The position numbers and the translations under genes are program-made. The notes below the pieces were generated by a model. That model saw nothing but the letters and a program-made list of their open reading frames with translations, did not search any database and was not told where the DNA came from. Positions 55,401 to 63,839 of a DNA stretch of 64,000 nt are shown here, piece by piece; position 1 is the first letter of the stretch; the number at the start of each line of letters is the position of its first letter. The DNA lies in assembly GCF_000179595.2 (NCBI RefSeq), contig NZ_JH556658.1:728569-792568 (forward strand). Reading direction: 5' to 3'. The stretch is from Acetivibrio cellulolyticus CD2. Its GTDB lineage: Bacteria > Bacillota > Clostridia > Acetivibrionales > Acetivibrionaceae.

Positions 55401-58364
55401 GGATACAGGATAGAGCTCGGAGAGATAGAGAGCCAGCTTTTAAAGCATGAAGAGGTTAAAGATGTTGTTGCTATGGTGAGAAAAGATACCGAAGGAAATA
55501 ATTATATTTGCGCCTACGTAGTTTCCGATAGAGAACTGACAGTATCTGAGCTAAGAGAGTATCTCTTAAGAGAATTACCAGCTTATATGGTACCCTCATT
55601 CTTTGTACGGCTGCCCAAAATGCCTATGACATCTAACGGAAAGCTGGACAGGAATGGATTGCCGGAGCCATATAACAATGTTAATACAGGAGTAGAGTAT
55701 ATAGCACCGGAAAACGATGTTGAGAAAATAATGGCCCAAATTTACAGTGATGTCCTTGGAGTTGAGAAGGTCGGAATAAATGATGACTTTTTCGATCTGG
55801 GCGGTGATTCTATAAAAGCTATACAGGTTACATCTTTAGCAGAGCAACAGGGTATAAATTTAGCTGTATCTGACGTTTTAAAGCATAAAACAATATCTGA
55901 AATACTAAAGAACGTTGATTATAAGAAAAAGAAGGAAGCAATTTCGCAGGATGAAGTCAGTGGTAATGTGCCTTTGACTCCTATACAAAAATGGTTTTTT
56001 GAGAAGGATAGAGGGTACAAGCACTATTGGAACCAGACAAACCTTTTCAGTATTGATAAGGAAACTGATTTGGTGCTGCTTGAAAACTGTTTCAGAAAAA
56101 TAATTGAACACCACGACGCCTTAAGAATGGGATACAAACTGAATGGAGAAGAAATTATCCAGTTTAACAGAGGAATGGCTGATGTTCAGTTTAATTTAGA
56201 AGTTATAGATTTGTCAGAGTATGATTATGAAACTCAAAAGCAAAAGATAAAGGAGATGGGTCAGCAGATTCAGGAGGGATTTGATCTTGAAAAAGACCTT
56301 CCTATAAAGGCTTTTGTTTTTGAACTTGGTAATAATGGCAGAAGGCTTTTAATTCCTGTACATCACCTTGTAATTGATGGGGTTTCCTGGAGAATACTTA
56401 TTGAAGATTTAGTAAGGCTTTACAAATCCGGGATGGAAGATATGCTTCCTTCAAAAACAACATCGTTTAAAGAATGGAGTGAGAAGTTAAATGATTTTGC
56501 ACTCCAAAAGCCTTTAGATTTAGATTATTGGGAAAGTATAGACTGTGATAAGATAAAGCCGATCGTAAACCAAAAAGTAGAAGATAATTATCTCAAGGAT
56601 CATAGTAAGATATTGTTTGAACTGGATAAGGATCAGACAAAAATACTTTTAACTGAAGTCAATAAAACCTTTGGAACTGAAATTACCGATATATTTCTGA
56701 CCGCTCTGACTATGTCCTTGGGTGAGGCATTTAAGCTTGATAATTTACTGGTTATGCTTGAGAGTTATGGCAGGGAAGAAATAATTGAAGGAGTAAACCT
56801 TTCGAGGACTATAGGTTGGTTTACAAGTATCTATCCTGTTTATCTGGAAAAAAAGGATAGCATAGAGAATACCCTTGTTGAAATTAAACAAAAGCTGAAG
56901 GAAATATCATCAAAAGGTATAAATTATGGTATTGCAAATTATATAAACGGTAATGAAGCGCTTAAAGCATTAAGACCTGAAATTTCATTCAACTATTTAG
57001 GACAGTTTGATAACATGGACAGTGGGAAAAACAGTCTACTGTTGCCTTGTAATGAGGATTACGGAGGAAGTATAAACCAGAATAACAGGCATGATTATCT
57101 GGTGGATTTTAACGGCATGGTGGTGAATGGAAAGCTTCAGTTTATTGTGAGTTACAACAAGAACTATATAGAAGAAGAGAAGGCACAAAACACAGTTCAA
57201 AACTATAAAAAGGTACTTGTTGATATAGTGACCTATTGTAGCGAAAAGATAATGAATATTTGCGAAGTGAAGAATCAAAAACGATATCAGGTTAATAAAC
57301 CGGATGCAAAGGAATTAAAAGTAATACTTCACAACGATATTATTACTTATCTTTGCCACTCGCTGGCGATATGTGTAATATTAGCTGACGAAAGGCTTCA
57401 CCCATGGTACTATGAGCACTATACCAAATTATATACTGAAGAACAGGCAAACGGTATGCTTATCATGGATTTCCTTGAGGAGAGAGCACCCTACAATGAA
57501 GTAATTCAGGAGGTCTATTTAGGTTACGAACTTCTAAAGGATGTAACAGACATTACCGCCTATGTGATAGATAAAATAAACTCAGGGTATTATGTCATTA
57601 TTAATGTGGATGAATACTATATTCCTGAAAAACTGGCCTATAAAAAGAAACATTATGTGCACCACTCTCTTGTTTACGGCTATGATAATTCGGAAAGAAA
57701 ATTTAAAGCGATTGGCTTCAATTCTGAGCAAATGTTTGCAAAAATGAACTTTGATTATGATTTGTTTTCACAAGCCTTTGAGAGTGGCAAATTATACTAT
57801 AAGGGCTCAGCGCCTTGGGCTGAAACAAATGCTATTGAACTCTTAAGAACTAAGGATTTTATGCAGGAATACCCTTTCAGCGTTGAAAGATTCAGGACAA
57901 GTCTTGAGGAATATGTGACTTCAAAAGAGGACTTTAGGATAGTTTTCGATCAGAGGTTTGACCAGTATTACTTAGGACCTGAACAATTGAAATATGGTAT
58001 GAATGTATACGAGGGAGTTATAGAGCATCTTCACGCACTTATGGAGGGTAAGATTACAATAGATTATAGAGCTGTGCATCTGATGTTCGAGCATAAAAAA
58101 TCTGTATATACCAGATTGCAGTATGTTAAAAGCAAGTATGCCGGATTGAATGGATTCGAAGAGCTGGCTAATGAGTATCAGAAGATTGTGGACATTGTTG
58201 ATTCTGCAAGACGCTTGTTTTTAAAACATACTTTTACCGGTGAAAATGACTATAACCTGATACCTGACAAAGAGGTTGTGGCACAAATAATTGAGAAATT
58301 AGAAGAGGCAAGAGATATGGAAAAACAGGTACTAACAGAAATATGCGGACTGTTAAAGCCTTAA
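52419..58364 (+). CDS. NRPS 5: half C-A(MT)-PCP-E with BtrH-like terminal domain
   Basis: 1981 residues from ATG 52419 behind TTGGGGGA; an upstream ATG at 52344 lies within the hairpin region and lacks a ribosome site. Half C domain without HHxxxDG (1-235). A domain (271-1080) with a methyltransferase between a2 and a3 (about 408-660; VLEIGCGSG about 469). Carrier (GGDSIKA about 1128). E domain (1185-1610; HHLVIDG about 1315, NYLGQF about 1525). The A-domain core FDLSVYDIFG...SGDWIPV...LGGATEATVW is of the PchE/yersiniabactin cysteine type, and the pocket reads D-L-Y-D-F-S-L-V-W-K. No thioesterase follows. Residues 1628-1981 instead form an unusual domain with LCHSLAIC, NVDEYYIP and HYVHHSLVYGYD, recalling the BtrH N-terminal/papain-like acyltransferase family. 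It probably releases the chain. Confidence 0.9.
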   Translation: MKIDKYSKNIIMSAGEFEAEKKYWTDKLQGDLLSSGIPLSFPRTKNVQIINECKSSILPENISDKLISMSNGSPYALYMILLSCVKYLVYRYTGNNNIMLGMPEFKQEGEDIQTQNILPLIVKIENNETFKDLLIKVKNAISEADENKNLPMEIIAELLNFEPGSETPLYKTIVMLENIQDKGCIEGANPDTILHFAMDRKSIKIALEYRKEIYKESFAAQVLEHLINIIASVVSNPNLVLSEIDILSEDEKHKILYGFNDTKKLYNCDKTMHGLFEEQVEKTPDNIAVVFDGRETTYRELNIKANRLAGLLKDRGIKPGVFTAVLMERSSEMITAVMGILKAGGIYVPFEPTFPKMRIQKILEDLNIQCIVTQHSLLKTVREMQWELPNVTDVICMDIEDKELPIEEMDQKAVKALWDHVSERSVDDVTAGGFVNSYTGMPFSKEEVDQYKEHIVSLAKPYLGKEKKVLEIGCGSGTIMFSLAPYVKQYTGLDPSETTQKRNMEQIEAGGITNVKLLNGFAHEFELIEEDSFDLIIIASTVQFFPGFIYLERVLESALKALNPGGTILVADVMDAGRKEDFRKTLEDFKAKEGCQTGIKTKTDLDGELYVDGQFFCEIEKKKDEIEKVSVLYRKDEFSNELRYRYDVIINKTCNNGSCNQSSNSAEANSETISSEKFIEKTNLSGRIVCSDKNESLNCTVNEKNDWTLWHLNSYSGENLGLDIKSDELAYVIYTSGSTGTPKGVAVQHKPVINLIEWVNHSFKVGPHDRILFVTSLCFDLSVYDIFGILASGGSIRVATRSELRNPEGLVNILKNEPITFWDSAPAALMQLVPFLNSSTQKQRSDLRLVFQSGDWIPVTLPDKVRSAFPGAEVISLGGATEATVWSNYYPIGEVDPLWASIPYGKPIQNALYYILDSNLKPSPIGVTGDLYIGGECLAAGYMNDEKLTKDKFIPDPFNKQMGGRMYKTGDTARWFEDGNMEFMGRKDFQVKIRGYRIELGEIESQLLKHEEVKDVVAMVRKDTEGNNYICAYVVSDRELTVSELREYLLRELPAYMVPSFFVRLPKMPMTSNGKLDRNGLPEPYNNVNTGVEYIAPENDVEKIMAQIYSDVLGVEKVGINDDFFDLGGDSIKAIQVTSLAEQQGINLAVSDVLKHKTISEILKNVDYKKKKEAISQDEVSGNVPLTPIQKWFFEKDRGYKHYWNQTNLFSIDKETDLVLLENCFRKIIEHHDALRMGYKLNGEEIIQFNRGMADVQFNLEVIDLSEYDYETQKQKIKEMGQQIQEGFDLEKDLPIKAFVFELGNNGRRLLIPVHHLVIDGVSWRILIEDLVRLYKSGMEDMLPSKTTSFKEWSEKLNDFALQKPLDLDYWESIDCDKIKPIVNQKVEDNYLKDHSKILFELDKDQTKILLTEVNKTFGTEITDIFLTALTMSLGEAFKLDNLLVMLESYGREEIIEGVNLSRTIGWFTSIYPVYLEKKDSIENTLVEIKQKLKEISSKGINYGIANYINGNEALKALRPEISFNYLGQFDNMDSGKNSLLLPCNEDYGGSINQNNRHDYLVDFNGMVVNGKLQFIVSYNKNYIEEEKAQNTVQNYKKVLVDIVTYCSEKIMNICEVKNQKRYQVNKPDAKELKVILHNDIITYLCHSLAICVILADERLHPWYYEHYTKLYTEEQANGMLIMDFLEERAPYNEVIQEVYLGYELLKDVTDITAYVIDKINSGYYVIINVDEYYIPEKLAYKKKHYVHHSLVYGYDNSERKFKAIGFNSEQMFAKMNFDYDLFSQAFESGKLYYKGSAPWAETNAIELLRTKDFMQEYPFSVERFRTSLEEYVTSKEDFRIVFDQRFDQYYLGPEQLKYGMNVYEGVIEHLHALMEGKITIDYRAVHLMFEHKKSVYTRLQYVKSKYAGLNGFEELANEYQKIVDIVDSARRLFLKHTFTGENDYNLIPDKEVVAQIIEKLEEARDMEKQVLTEICGLLKP

Positions 58365-58365
58365 G

Positions 58366-58494
58366 GTGGAAGATTTTTGTATAATAGCTGCAAATACTGT
58401 ACTAAACAAAGAGATAATAGGAAACCATCAGATAATTGGCGGTAATCCTGCCAGAGTTCTCAAAAGTAACATAACATGGAAACCTATAGATTAG
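58366..58494 (+). pseudogene. C-terminal remnant of hexapeptide-repeat acyltransferase
   Basis: The frame after the NRPS 5 stop encodes CIIAANTVLNKEIIGNHQII, then GGNPARVLKS, and ends in a stop at 58492-58494. This is the typical end of a left-handed beta-helix O-acetyltransferase (VIGANSVVTK...GNPAKVIK). The rest of that gene is absent, so it is a relic of a lost acyltransferase or the scar of a domain replacement at the end of the cluster. Confidence 0.75.
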
Positions 58495-58519
58495 AATTTT
58501 TCAATTTGGAGGGGACAAA

Positions 58520-60382
58520 ATGGATTCAAACAAGCGATTTTGCGTAAAACTGATTCACTGCGGTAATAAAAACCTAGCAAACAATGAGGATAATGCTCAA
58601 AAAAATATTTTCTTCATGCCTATAGGCTTTTGTGCATTAGGCAGCGTTTTAAGAGAAAATGGTTTTGATTTGGAGTTAATACATTCTGATCTGGTGGATA
58701 GTAAAACCCTTTTTGATACAACTGACTTTAGTAAAGTTGATTTAGTAGGATTTGACTGCCATTGGGCAAATCAAAGCCTTGTAGTAATGGAGGCAGCAGA
58801 GCTGATTAAAAAAATAAACCCAAATATATTTGTGTATCTTGGAGGTTATACTGCAAGTTTATTTTGCGAGGAAATAATTCAGGAATTTCAACAGGTTGAT
58901 GCTGTTATAAGAGGTGACGGAGAAGTTCCAATAGTTGAGCTTTGCAAAGTATTACATGAAATTAAACTACACAACAATCCAAATAATAAACAAATCCAAG
59001 ATCTTTTAGGGACAGTACAAAATCTGGTATGGAGAGATGAAGCCGGTAAAGTAATTCTGAACAAATTCTCTTATGTTGGAACAGCTGAAGATATAGACAG
59101 ATTGGATTTTGCTGCCTTTGATCTTCTAAGAGACTGGGAACAGTATCGTTTGCTTTGTAAATTCTGGACAAGATTCGAGGAAATTAATGAAGAGGCACTG
59201 TTTTTTCTTTGTATCGGAAGAGGTTGCCAGTATGCGTGCCTGTTTTGCGGAGGAAATTGCGAAGCACAAAGAAGAATGAACAATAGAGGATGTGCTTCAG
59301 TAAGGTCTATGGACTCGGTGATACAGACTATCAGAAAAGCTGTAGCTATGGGATTTCGTACGATGTATACATGCTTTGAGTTCGAAGGAAGTGATGAATG
59401 GTATATAAAACTGCTAAGAAGGGTCAAGCAGGAGGGTCTTGATATTAATTTTATTTACGGTTCATGGAGACTTCCTTCAAATGCTCTTATTGATGCTTTT
59501 TCAGAGTGTTGTAAGTATGTGATGATGGAGATTTCACCCGAAACGGGAGTAGAAGAATTAAGAAGGAAGAACAAGGATGTAAGGCTCTATTATTCTAATG
59601 ACCAGTTGGAAAAATGCCTTGACTACATTCAGACAAAGAAGAATATTAAAATTCAGCTTTACTATGGGTATTTTCTTGTAAGGGATACAGAAAAGACAAT
59701 AACCGATACATTAAAGTACATAATGAAGTTGGCTATTAAATACTCCGATTTTGTAGAGCAGGAATATTTTAATTTCTCAACCGATCCGGGTTCCCTGATA
59801 TTTTTCTACCCGGAAAAGTACGATATTGAAATGAAAGTAAGGACTATAAAACATTATATAGATTATATTAAGGAAACCTATATAAACAATAAGGAAAGCT
59901 CTTGCGATATGAGAGTGTTTAATCCACGAAGCATGCCAATAGAGGTTGTAAGCGAGATTGATAGGAAAATCAGACTGATTAATTATCTTTTCACAACTTA
60001 TAGAACTACTGTATCAACTATACTCAGAAGAACTCAGAACCCTGATATTATAGTAAAACTTCTTAATGACAGCAGCTTATTGAAGAGTACTGATGAAAAA
60101 CTTTCTCCCGATGAATTTAAAGAACTGCTGGTTGACGCTTGTAGCAGAAATAATTGCCTTGACATAGGGCTTCTGACAAAAATAAGTGTTGAATGTGAAA
60201 AACAAAAGACTGATTATGAAGCTGCAAAGCCTGCGCCTCAAATATGGATTCAGAACACCGAAAATACTGAGCTTGAAGGAAGCGAAACTGTAGAGGCAAT
60301 GTTGGAATACATAAACATTGATAGAAAAGGAATTGACGAGAATCAAGATTTTGACTTTGATTTTGATACACTGTTTAAATAA
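58520..60382 (+). CDS. B12-binding radical SAM enzyme
   Basis: 620 residues behind GGAGGGG. Residues 25-165 resemble a cobalamin-binding domain: VDLVGFDCHWANQS, YLGGYTASLFCEEI and VIRGDGEVP. The radical SAM cluster motif is GCQYACLFCGG near residue 236 (CxxxCxxC). A TIM-barrel-like body follows to about 480, then a helical C-terminal part. Such class B-like enzymes methylate unreactive carbons or do other radical chemistry on natural products. It is the last gene of the operon and is followed by a terminator. The last residues, DFDFDFDTLFK, recall the acidic end of NRPS 1 (DLDALFD), possibly a docking tail that brings the enzyme to the assembly line. The substrate is unknown. Confidence 0.88.
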   Translation: MDSNKRFCVKLIHCGNKNLANNEDNAQKNIFFMPIGFCALGSVLRENGFDLELIHSDLVDSKTLFDTTDFSKVDLVGFDCHWANQSLVVMEAAELIKKINPNIFVYLGGYTASLFCEEIIQEFQQVDAVIRGDGEVPIVELCKVLHEIKLHNNPNNKQIQDLLGTVQNLVWRDEAGKVILNKFSYVGTAEDIDRLDFAAFDLLRDWEQYRLLCKFWTRFEEINEEALFFLCIGRGCQYACLFCGGNCEAQRRMNNRGCASVRSMDSVIQTIRKAVAMGFRTMYTCFEFEGSDEWYIKLLRRVKQEGLDINFIYGSWRLPSNALIDAFSECCKYVMMEISPETGVEELRRKNKDVRLYYSNDQLEKCLDYIQTKKNIKIQLYYGYFLVRDTEKTITDTLKYIMKLAIKYSDFVEQEYFNFSTDPGSLIFFYPEKYDIEMKVRTIKHYIDYIKETYINNKESSCDMRVFNPRSMPIEVVSEIDRKIRLINYLFTTYRTTVSTILRRTQNPDIIVKLLNDSSLLKSTDEKLSPDEFKELLVDACSRNNCLDIGLLTKISVECEKQKTDYEAAKPAPQIWIQNTENTELEGSETVEAMLEYINIDRKGIDENQDFDFDFDTLFK

Positions 60383-60405
60383 CTGATGATTTTATGTAAA
60401 TTTAT

Positions 60406-60463
60406 AAAAAGAAACTATGCTGATTTTAGATACATTAAGAAAATAAGCATATGTTTCTTTTTT
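60406..60463 (+). terminator. Rho-independent terminator of the biosynthetic cluster
   Basis: AAAAAGAAACTATGCT (60406-60421) pairs with AGCATATGTTTCTTTTTT (60446-60463) with one bulged base, and the arm ends in six T. It lies 24 bases after the radical SAM stop. Confidence 0.8.
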
Positions 60464-60530
60464 GTCCAGATTAAATGATAAGATATAAGAAAATTAGCTT
60501 AAGGAACCATAAAAAACAACTAACAAAACC

Positions 60531-60559
60531 TTGCATTTTGTACTCTATAATGATATAAT
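60531..60559 (+). promoter_or_regulatory. Sigma-A-type promoter of chemotaxis transducer
   Basis: TTGCAT (60531-60536) and TATAAT (60554-60559) with a 17-base spacer. The leader to the start codon is about 155 bases. I recognise no riboswitch in it. Confidence 0.6.
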
Positions 60560-60720
60560 ACTCTAGATAGGGCCTTTCAAGTTGTGCTTAAAATGATCAT
60601 AAGAAGGAAAGCTTCGTTGATTTCAAGTTATTATGTAGTGTAAAGAATCGTAAGAACTCAGTGCAATTCCAGCAACACGGAATATCTCTTTTATTATTTG
60701 TGTTAACATCAATAAAATAA

Positions 60721-62226
60721 GTGAATATGGAAAAAAATGTAGAAAGTTATCGTATAAGACAGGAGTGGTTACTTTTGGATGAACGATTGTTAGAACTACA
60801 TAAAAGAAATAAATTAATGTCTGCAATTCTTTGCGCTTGTGTTGTATTAGGAGCCGGTTCTGCCTTTAAATACCCTATCACAATGATGGCAGTAATAAAG
60901 TATGCATCGCCAGTTGCATTGATCACGGTCTTTCTTGTTTGGAGAAAAATTGGTATTGAATATATGATGTATGTTGTAGCTTTAGCTTTTAACTTTATCT
61001 CCTTTTTCATGATAAAGAGCACAACAGATTTTACTAATTCTCTCATTTTATATTTAGGTATGGCAATTGTATCCATCTATCATAATTACCGTCCTTTATT
61101 GCTCAATGGGATCATTGGCATATTTGTACTAAACTTTGCACTTTTTACAAAGCCAGGATATGCTGAAATAGATAAATTTTCTCCTAATGCATATTTTATC
61201 TTTTGCTTAATTGCTTTAGTCGCACAAAGTCGTATTGGTGCTAAAATGATGGCAAAAATTAAGGAAGGCGAAATCGAAGCAAAAAATGCAAAGAAAAAAA
61301 CAGATGAACTTCTGGAGAAGGTTTCTCATTCAGTAGAGATCCTCAGAAAGTCAACTATAAACCTTCAAGGGAATGCAACATCTACAGGTACAATATCCAA
61401 AGAACTAGTAGCAGCCTTTAAAGAAATGTCTGTTGGGATAGAAACCCAAGCTACAAGTTTTTGTGATGTTTTGCAAGCAATGCATGATGTAACAGCCACT
61501 GTTCAGCAAACAAGTGATTCATCATCCAATATGAGCCAGAAGTCTAAGCATACAGCTGAAGTAACTAGAGATGGCCAGGACAAAATGAAAATAATGTCCA
61601 ATCAAATGCTAGGTATAGACCATTTTGTTGATAGTACATCCATAGCAATGGGTGAAGTAAATGAAGAAAGTGTGAAAATCGAAAATATTGTTTCTATGAT
61701 CAAAAGTATCACCAATCAGACCCATTTACTATCCTTGAATGCTTCTATAGAGGCCTCAAGGGCTGGGGAGCATGGAAAAGGGTTTTCTGTTGTAGCAACC
61801 GAAATTCGAAAACTTGCACTAGATTCCCAAAATGCTTCCCAACAAGTTGACGTAAGCATTAGACTGATACAAGAGAAAATTCGCCAAGTAAACGAATTGG
61901 TACAGAATGGACTTCAAACAGTAATTTCTGGCAAACAGTCAGTGAGCATAGTGGAGCAGCTGTTTGATCAAATTAAGACAAATTCCGAAGAAGTGCTTAA
62001 GCAAGCTGAGTCACTAAGTTTTATGAATGAGCGGCTGTTACAATCGGCACATAAAGTTACCGAGGAGATGGGAACAGTAGCCGGTATATCAGATGAATCA
62101 TCCGCTTCAGTTGAAGAAGTACTTACCAATGCAGATGTCCAGCAAAACCAAGTTAACAGCATGATAGCAAGTATTGAAGAACTAACTGAGCTAATGAAAA
62201 CGTTGGATCAGCTTGTCAATCAATAA
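60721..62226 (+). CDS. Methyl-accepting chemotaxis protein-like transducer
   Basis: 501 residues with a GTG start at 60721; ATG at 60727 is the alternative, and neither has a clear ribosome site. Residues 30-175 contain about six membrane helices with very short loops, so there is no periplasmic sensor; any signal must be sensed in or at the membrane. Residues 190-501 are the coiled-coil signalling domain. Its hairpin tip, [20 protein letters not shown], followed by [16 protein letters not shown], matches the conserved receptor tip that binds CheW and CheA. No CheW-binding pentapeptide is seen at the end. The gene has its own promoter and terminator and is not part of the cluster. Confidence 0.88.
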   Translation: MNMEKNVESYRIRQEWLLLDERLLELHKRNKLMSAILCACVVLGAGSAFKYPITMMAVIKYASPVALITVFLVWRKIGIEYMMYVVALAFNFISFFMIKSTTDFTNSLILYLGMAIVSIYHNYRPLLLNGIIGIFVLNFALFTKPGYAEIDKFSPNAYFIFCLIALVAQSRIGAKMMAKIKEGEIEAKNAKKKTDELLEKVSHSVEILRKSTINLQGNATSTGTISKELVAAFKEMSVGIETQATSFCDVLQAMHDVTATVQQTSDSSSNMSQKSKHTAEVTRDGQDKMKIMSNQMLGIDHFVDSTSIAMGEVNEESVKIENIVSMIKSITNQTHLLSLNASIEASRAGEHGKGFSVVATEIRKLALDSQNASQQVDVSIRLIQEKIRQVNELVQNGLQTVISGKQSVSIVEQLFDQIKTNSEEVLKQAESLSFMNERLLQSAHKVTEEMGTVAGISDESSASVEEVLTNADVQQNQVNSMIASIEELTELMKTLDQLVNQ

Positions 62227-62237
62227 TTACGATAATT

Positions 62238-62279
62238 AAACACTCAGTGTTCTAAAAATGGAGCACTGAGTGTTTTTTA
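62238..62279 (+). terminator. Rho-independent terminator after transducer
   Basis: AAACACTCAGTG (62238-62249) pairs with CACTGAGTGTTT (62264-62275), 12 bp perfect, followed by further T to 62278. Confidence 0.9.
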
Positions 62280-62342
62280 TATTTTGAATATTCTTTACGT
62301 CTTAGGTGGAAAATTGTTTTATTGTATAGAAACAAAGCTTTC

Positions 62343-63629
62343 TTAATACTTCAAGGCATCATACATTTTGCCCATAAACAATATGGTACCTGTGGTATCC
62401 TCTGTAATGAAGAATAAAAACGGCCTGTCTGCAATAAATGAAGGAGGATTTTCTTTAAGACATGCTTCGTTTACTGCTATTCCACTTACTCCAGCTGCTT
62501 CACTGCCCTCTTCATTAACTTCGACAACAGCTTTATGCTTCACGTTGCTTATATAAAGCCCACCATCGCCCATTCCTGTAAAATCCGCATTAACTTCAAA
62601 AGCTTCTTGCATTCCCATAGAAGCTAAAACTTCCTTCAGATTATTAACATCATATTCCAGTTTAAACCTTGGAATATTTAGCTGAACATCATCCACCTTT
62701 GAAATGCAGTTTTTTATATCTTTCCATTTGCTTTCATCAAGACTCTTTATAAAGTCATTAATTGAAACATTCTCAGAGGGAAGCACACAGTACATCGATG
62801 TTTCCTCTTCTCTATACGGAAGTCTTACCACCCTGAAATCATCCTTTGCACCATACTCTAATTCACAGTTTTTGGTCATCATCATAACTTCTTTTGTTTC
62901 TCCATTACCCGAATGAAAATCCTTATTGAATGTACGTTTTTTATCAAATTTCTCGGTCCATTCTCCTTTAAAATAAACTGCATTTATAAGATACATTGAC
63001 ACATCAGCGGAGATAGGAGGTTCAATTATTTTCTTGATCTTATTCTTTGTTGAGTCCGCAACCCAATCATTAATCTTATTAGCGGCATCTGGCTTTGAAA
63101 AATCCAATTCTGAAACACGCGCCCCAAAAACATCTTTATTTACATTAATAAACTCATCCTTTAGCTTTTTACCTTCTCTAACCCATATGGAGTTGTTAAT
63201 GTCTAATTGAATTCCTTTATCGGCCTTACCCAAACCGGTTAGTAAACTTTTATAACTTTTATTAACTGAATCAAGTTCCATGCCTTCATACTTTAGTGCC
63301 TGCATCATACCTTCCTTTGTAGTAGTGCCTGCACCTTGGAGAGCCATTGAAAGCGCAGTTGAAATGCTGAGCGGAGAAATAAAAATATTCTTATCGATAT
63401 CCTTTTCATTAAGTCTTGAAAATATATCAAAGGCAAATTGTGTATTGCCCATAGATGGCGAATTTCCCTTAAAATCAACTTTGTTAACCTCAACCACTGC
63501 AGAATTTTTTTTGCCGACGTCTGTTGATTTGTTGTTTTCGGCCACTTCTGAATTTTTACTTCCTGCACAGCCTGTTAATATGCTCAACATAGTAACAAAA
63601 GACATCACAATGCAAACTGATTTTCTCAT
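62343..63629 (-). CDS. Serpin (serine protease inhibitor), lipoprotein
   Basis: 428 residues on the minus strand behind GGAGG. The signal peptide ends in LTGC (Cys 21), so it is lipid-anchored outside. The serpin fold is complete, with FISPLSISTALSMALQGA, NAVYFKGEW and a closing DRPFLFFITEDTTGTILFMG. The reactive-centre hinge reads EEGSEAAGVSG, with small residues as needed for loop insertion, so it should be inhibitory. Counting 17 residues from the first Glu puts the scissile bond near NEA-CLK, suggesting Ala or nearby at P1 and an elastase- or subtilisin-like target (inference). Clostridial serpins protect secreted enzymes from proteases. It converges on the transducer gene and shares its terminator region. 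Confidence 0.93.
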   Translation of the reverse strand: MRKSVCIVMSFVTMLSILTGCAGSKNSEVAENNKSTDVGKKNSAVVEVNKVDFKGNSPSMGNTQFAFDIFSRLNEKDIDKNIFISPLSISTALSMALQGAGTTTKEGMMQALKYEGMELDSVNKSYKSLLTGLGKADKGIQLDINNSIWVREGKKLKDEFINVNKDVFGARVSELDFSKPDAANKINDWVADSTKNKIKKIIEPPISADVSMYLINAVYFKGEWTEKFDKKRTFNKDFHSGNGETKEVMMMTKNCELEYGAKDDFRVVRLPYREEETSMYCVLPSENVSINDFIKSLDESKWKDIKNCISKVDDVQLNIPRFKLEYDVNNLKEVLASMGMQEAFEVNADFTGMGDGGLYISNVKHKAVVEVNEEGSEAAGVSGIAVNEACLKENPPSFIADRPFLFFITEDTTGTILFMGKMYDALKY

Positions 63630-63764
63630 TTTTTAAACCTCCAATTATGATATTATTAATTGTTTTGACGTTAGTATTTATAATTTTGTTTCATTAAAAA
63701 GATAATTATTTCAATTATTTTCAAGCTAATTTCTGTAAGTTTTTTGAAATAGTTTGTTTTTTTA

Positions 63765-63819
63765 TTGACTATATATCGATCATCTATATATAATGTTATA
63801 TGTAGATGATCGATATATA
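63765..63819 (+). promoter_or_regulatory. Promoter with overlapping palindromic PadR operator
   Basis: TTGACT (63765-63770) and TATAAT (63789-63794) with an 18-base spacer form a strong promoter. A perfect inverted repeat, TATATATCGATCATCTA (63770-63786) and its complement (63803-63819), encloses the -10 with a 16-base centre that is itself largely self-complementary, making a nearly 50-bp palindrome. It should be the autoregulatory site of the following PadR gene. Confidence 0.8.
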
Positions 63820-63839
63820 ATTATTTAGGGAGTGGTGCA

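Noticed and set aside
57300-58364. Terminal thioesterase or reductase domain
   Set aside because: There is no GxSxG motif or Rossmann GxxGxxG; the conserved residues are Cys, His and Asp in another arrangement.
60560-60720. Long leader of the chemotaxis gene as a riboswitch (c-di-GMP type)
   Set aside because: I could not find the conserved core of any riboswitch class I know.
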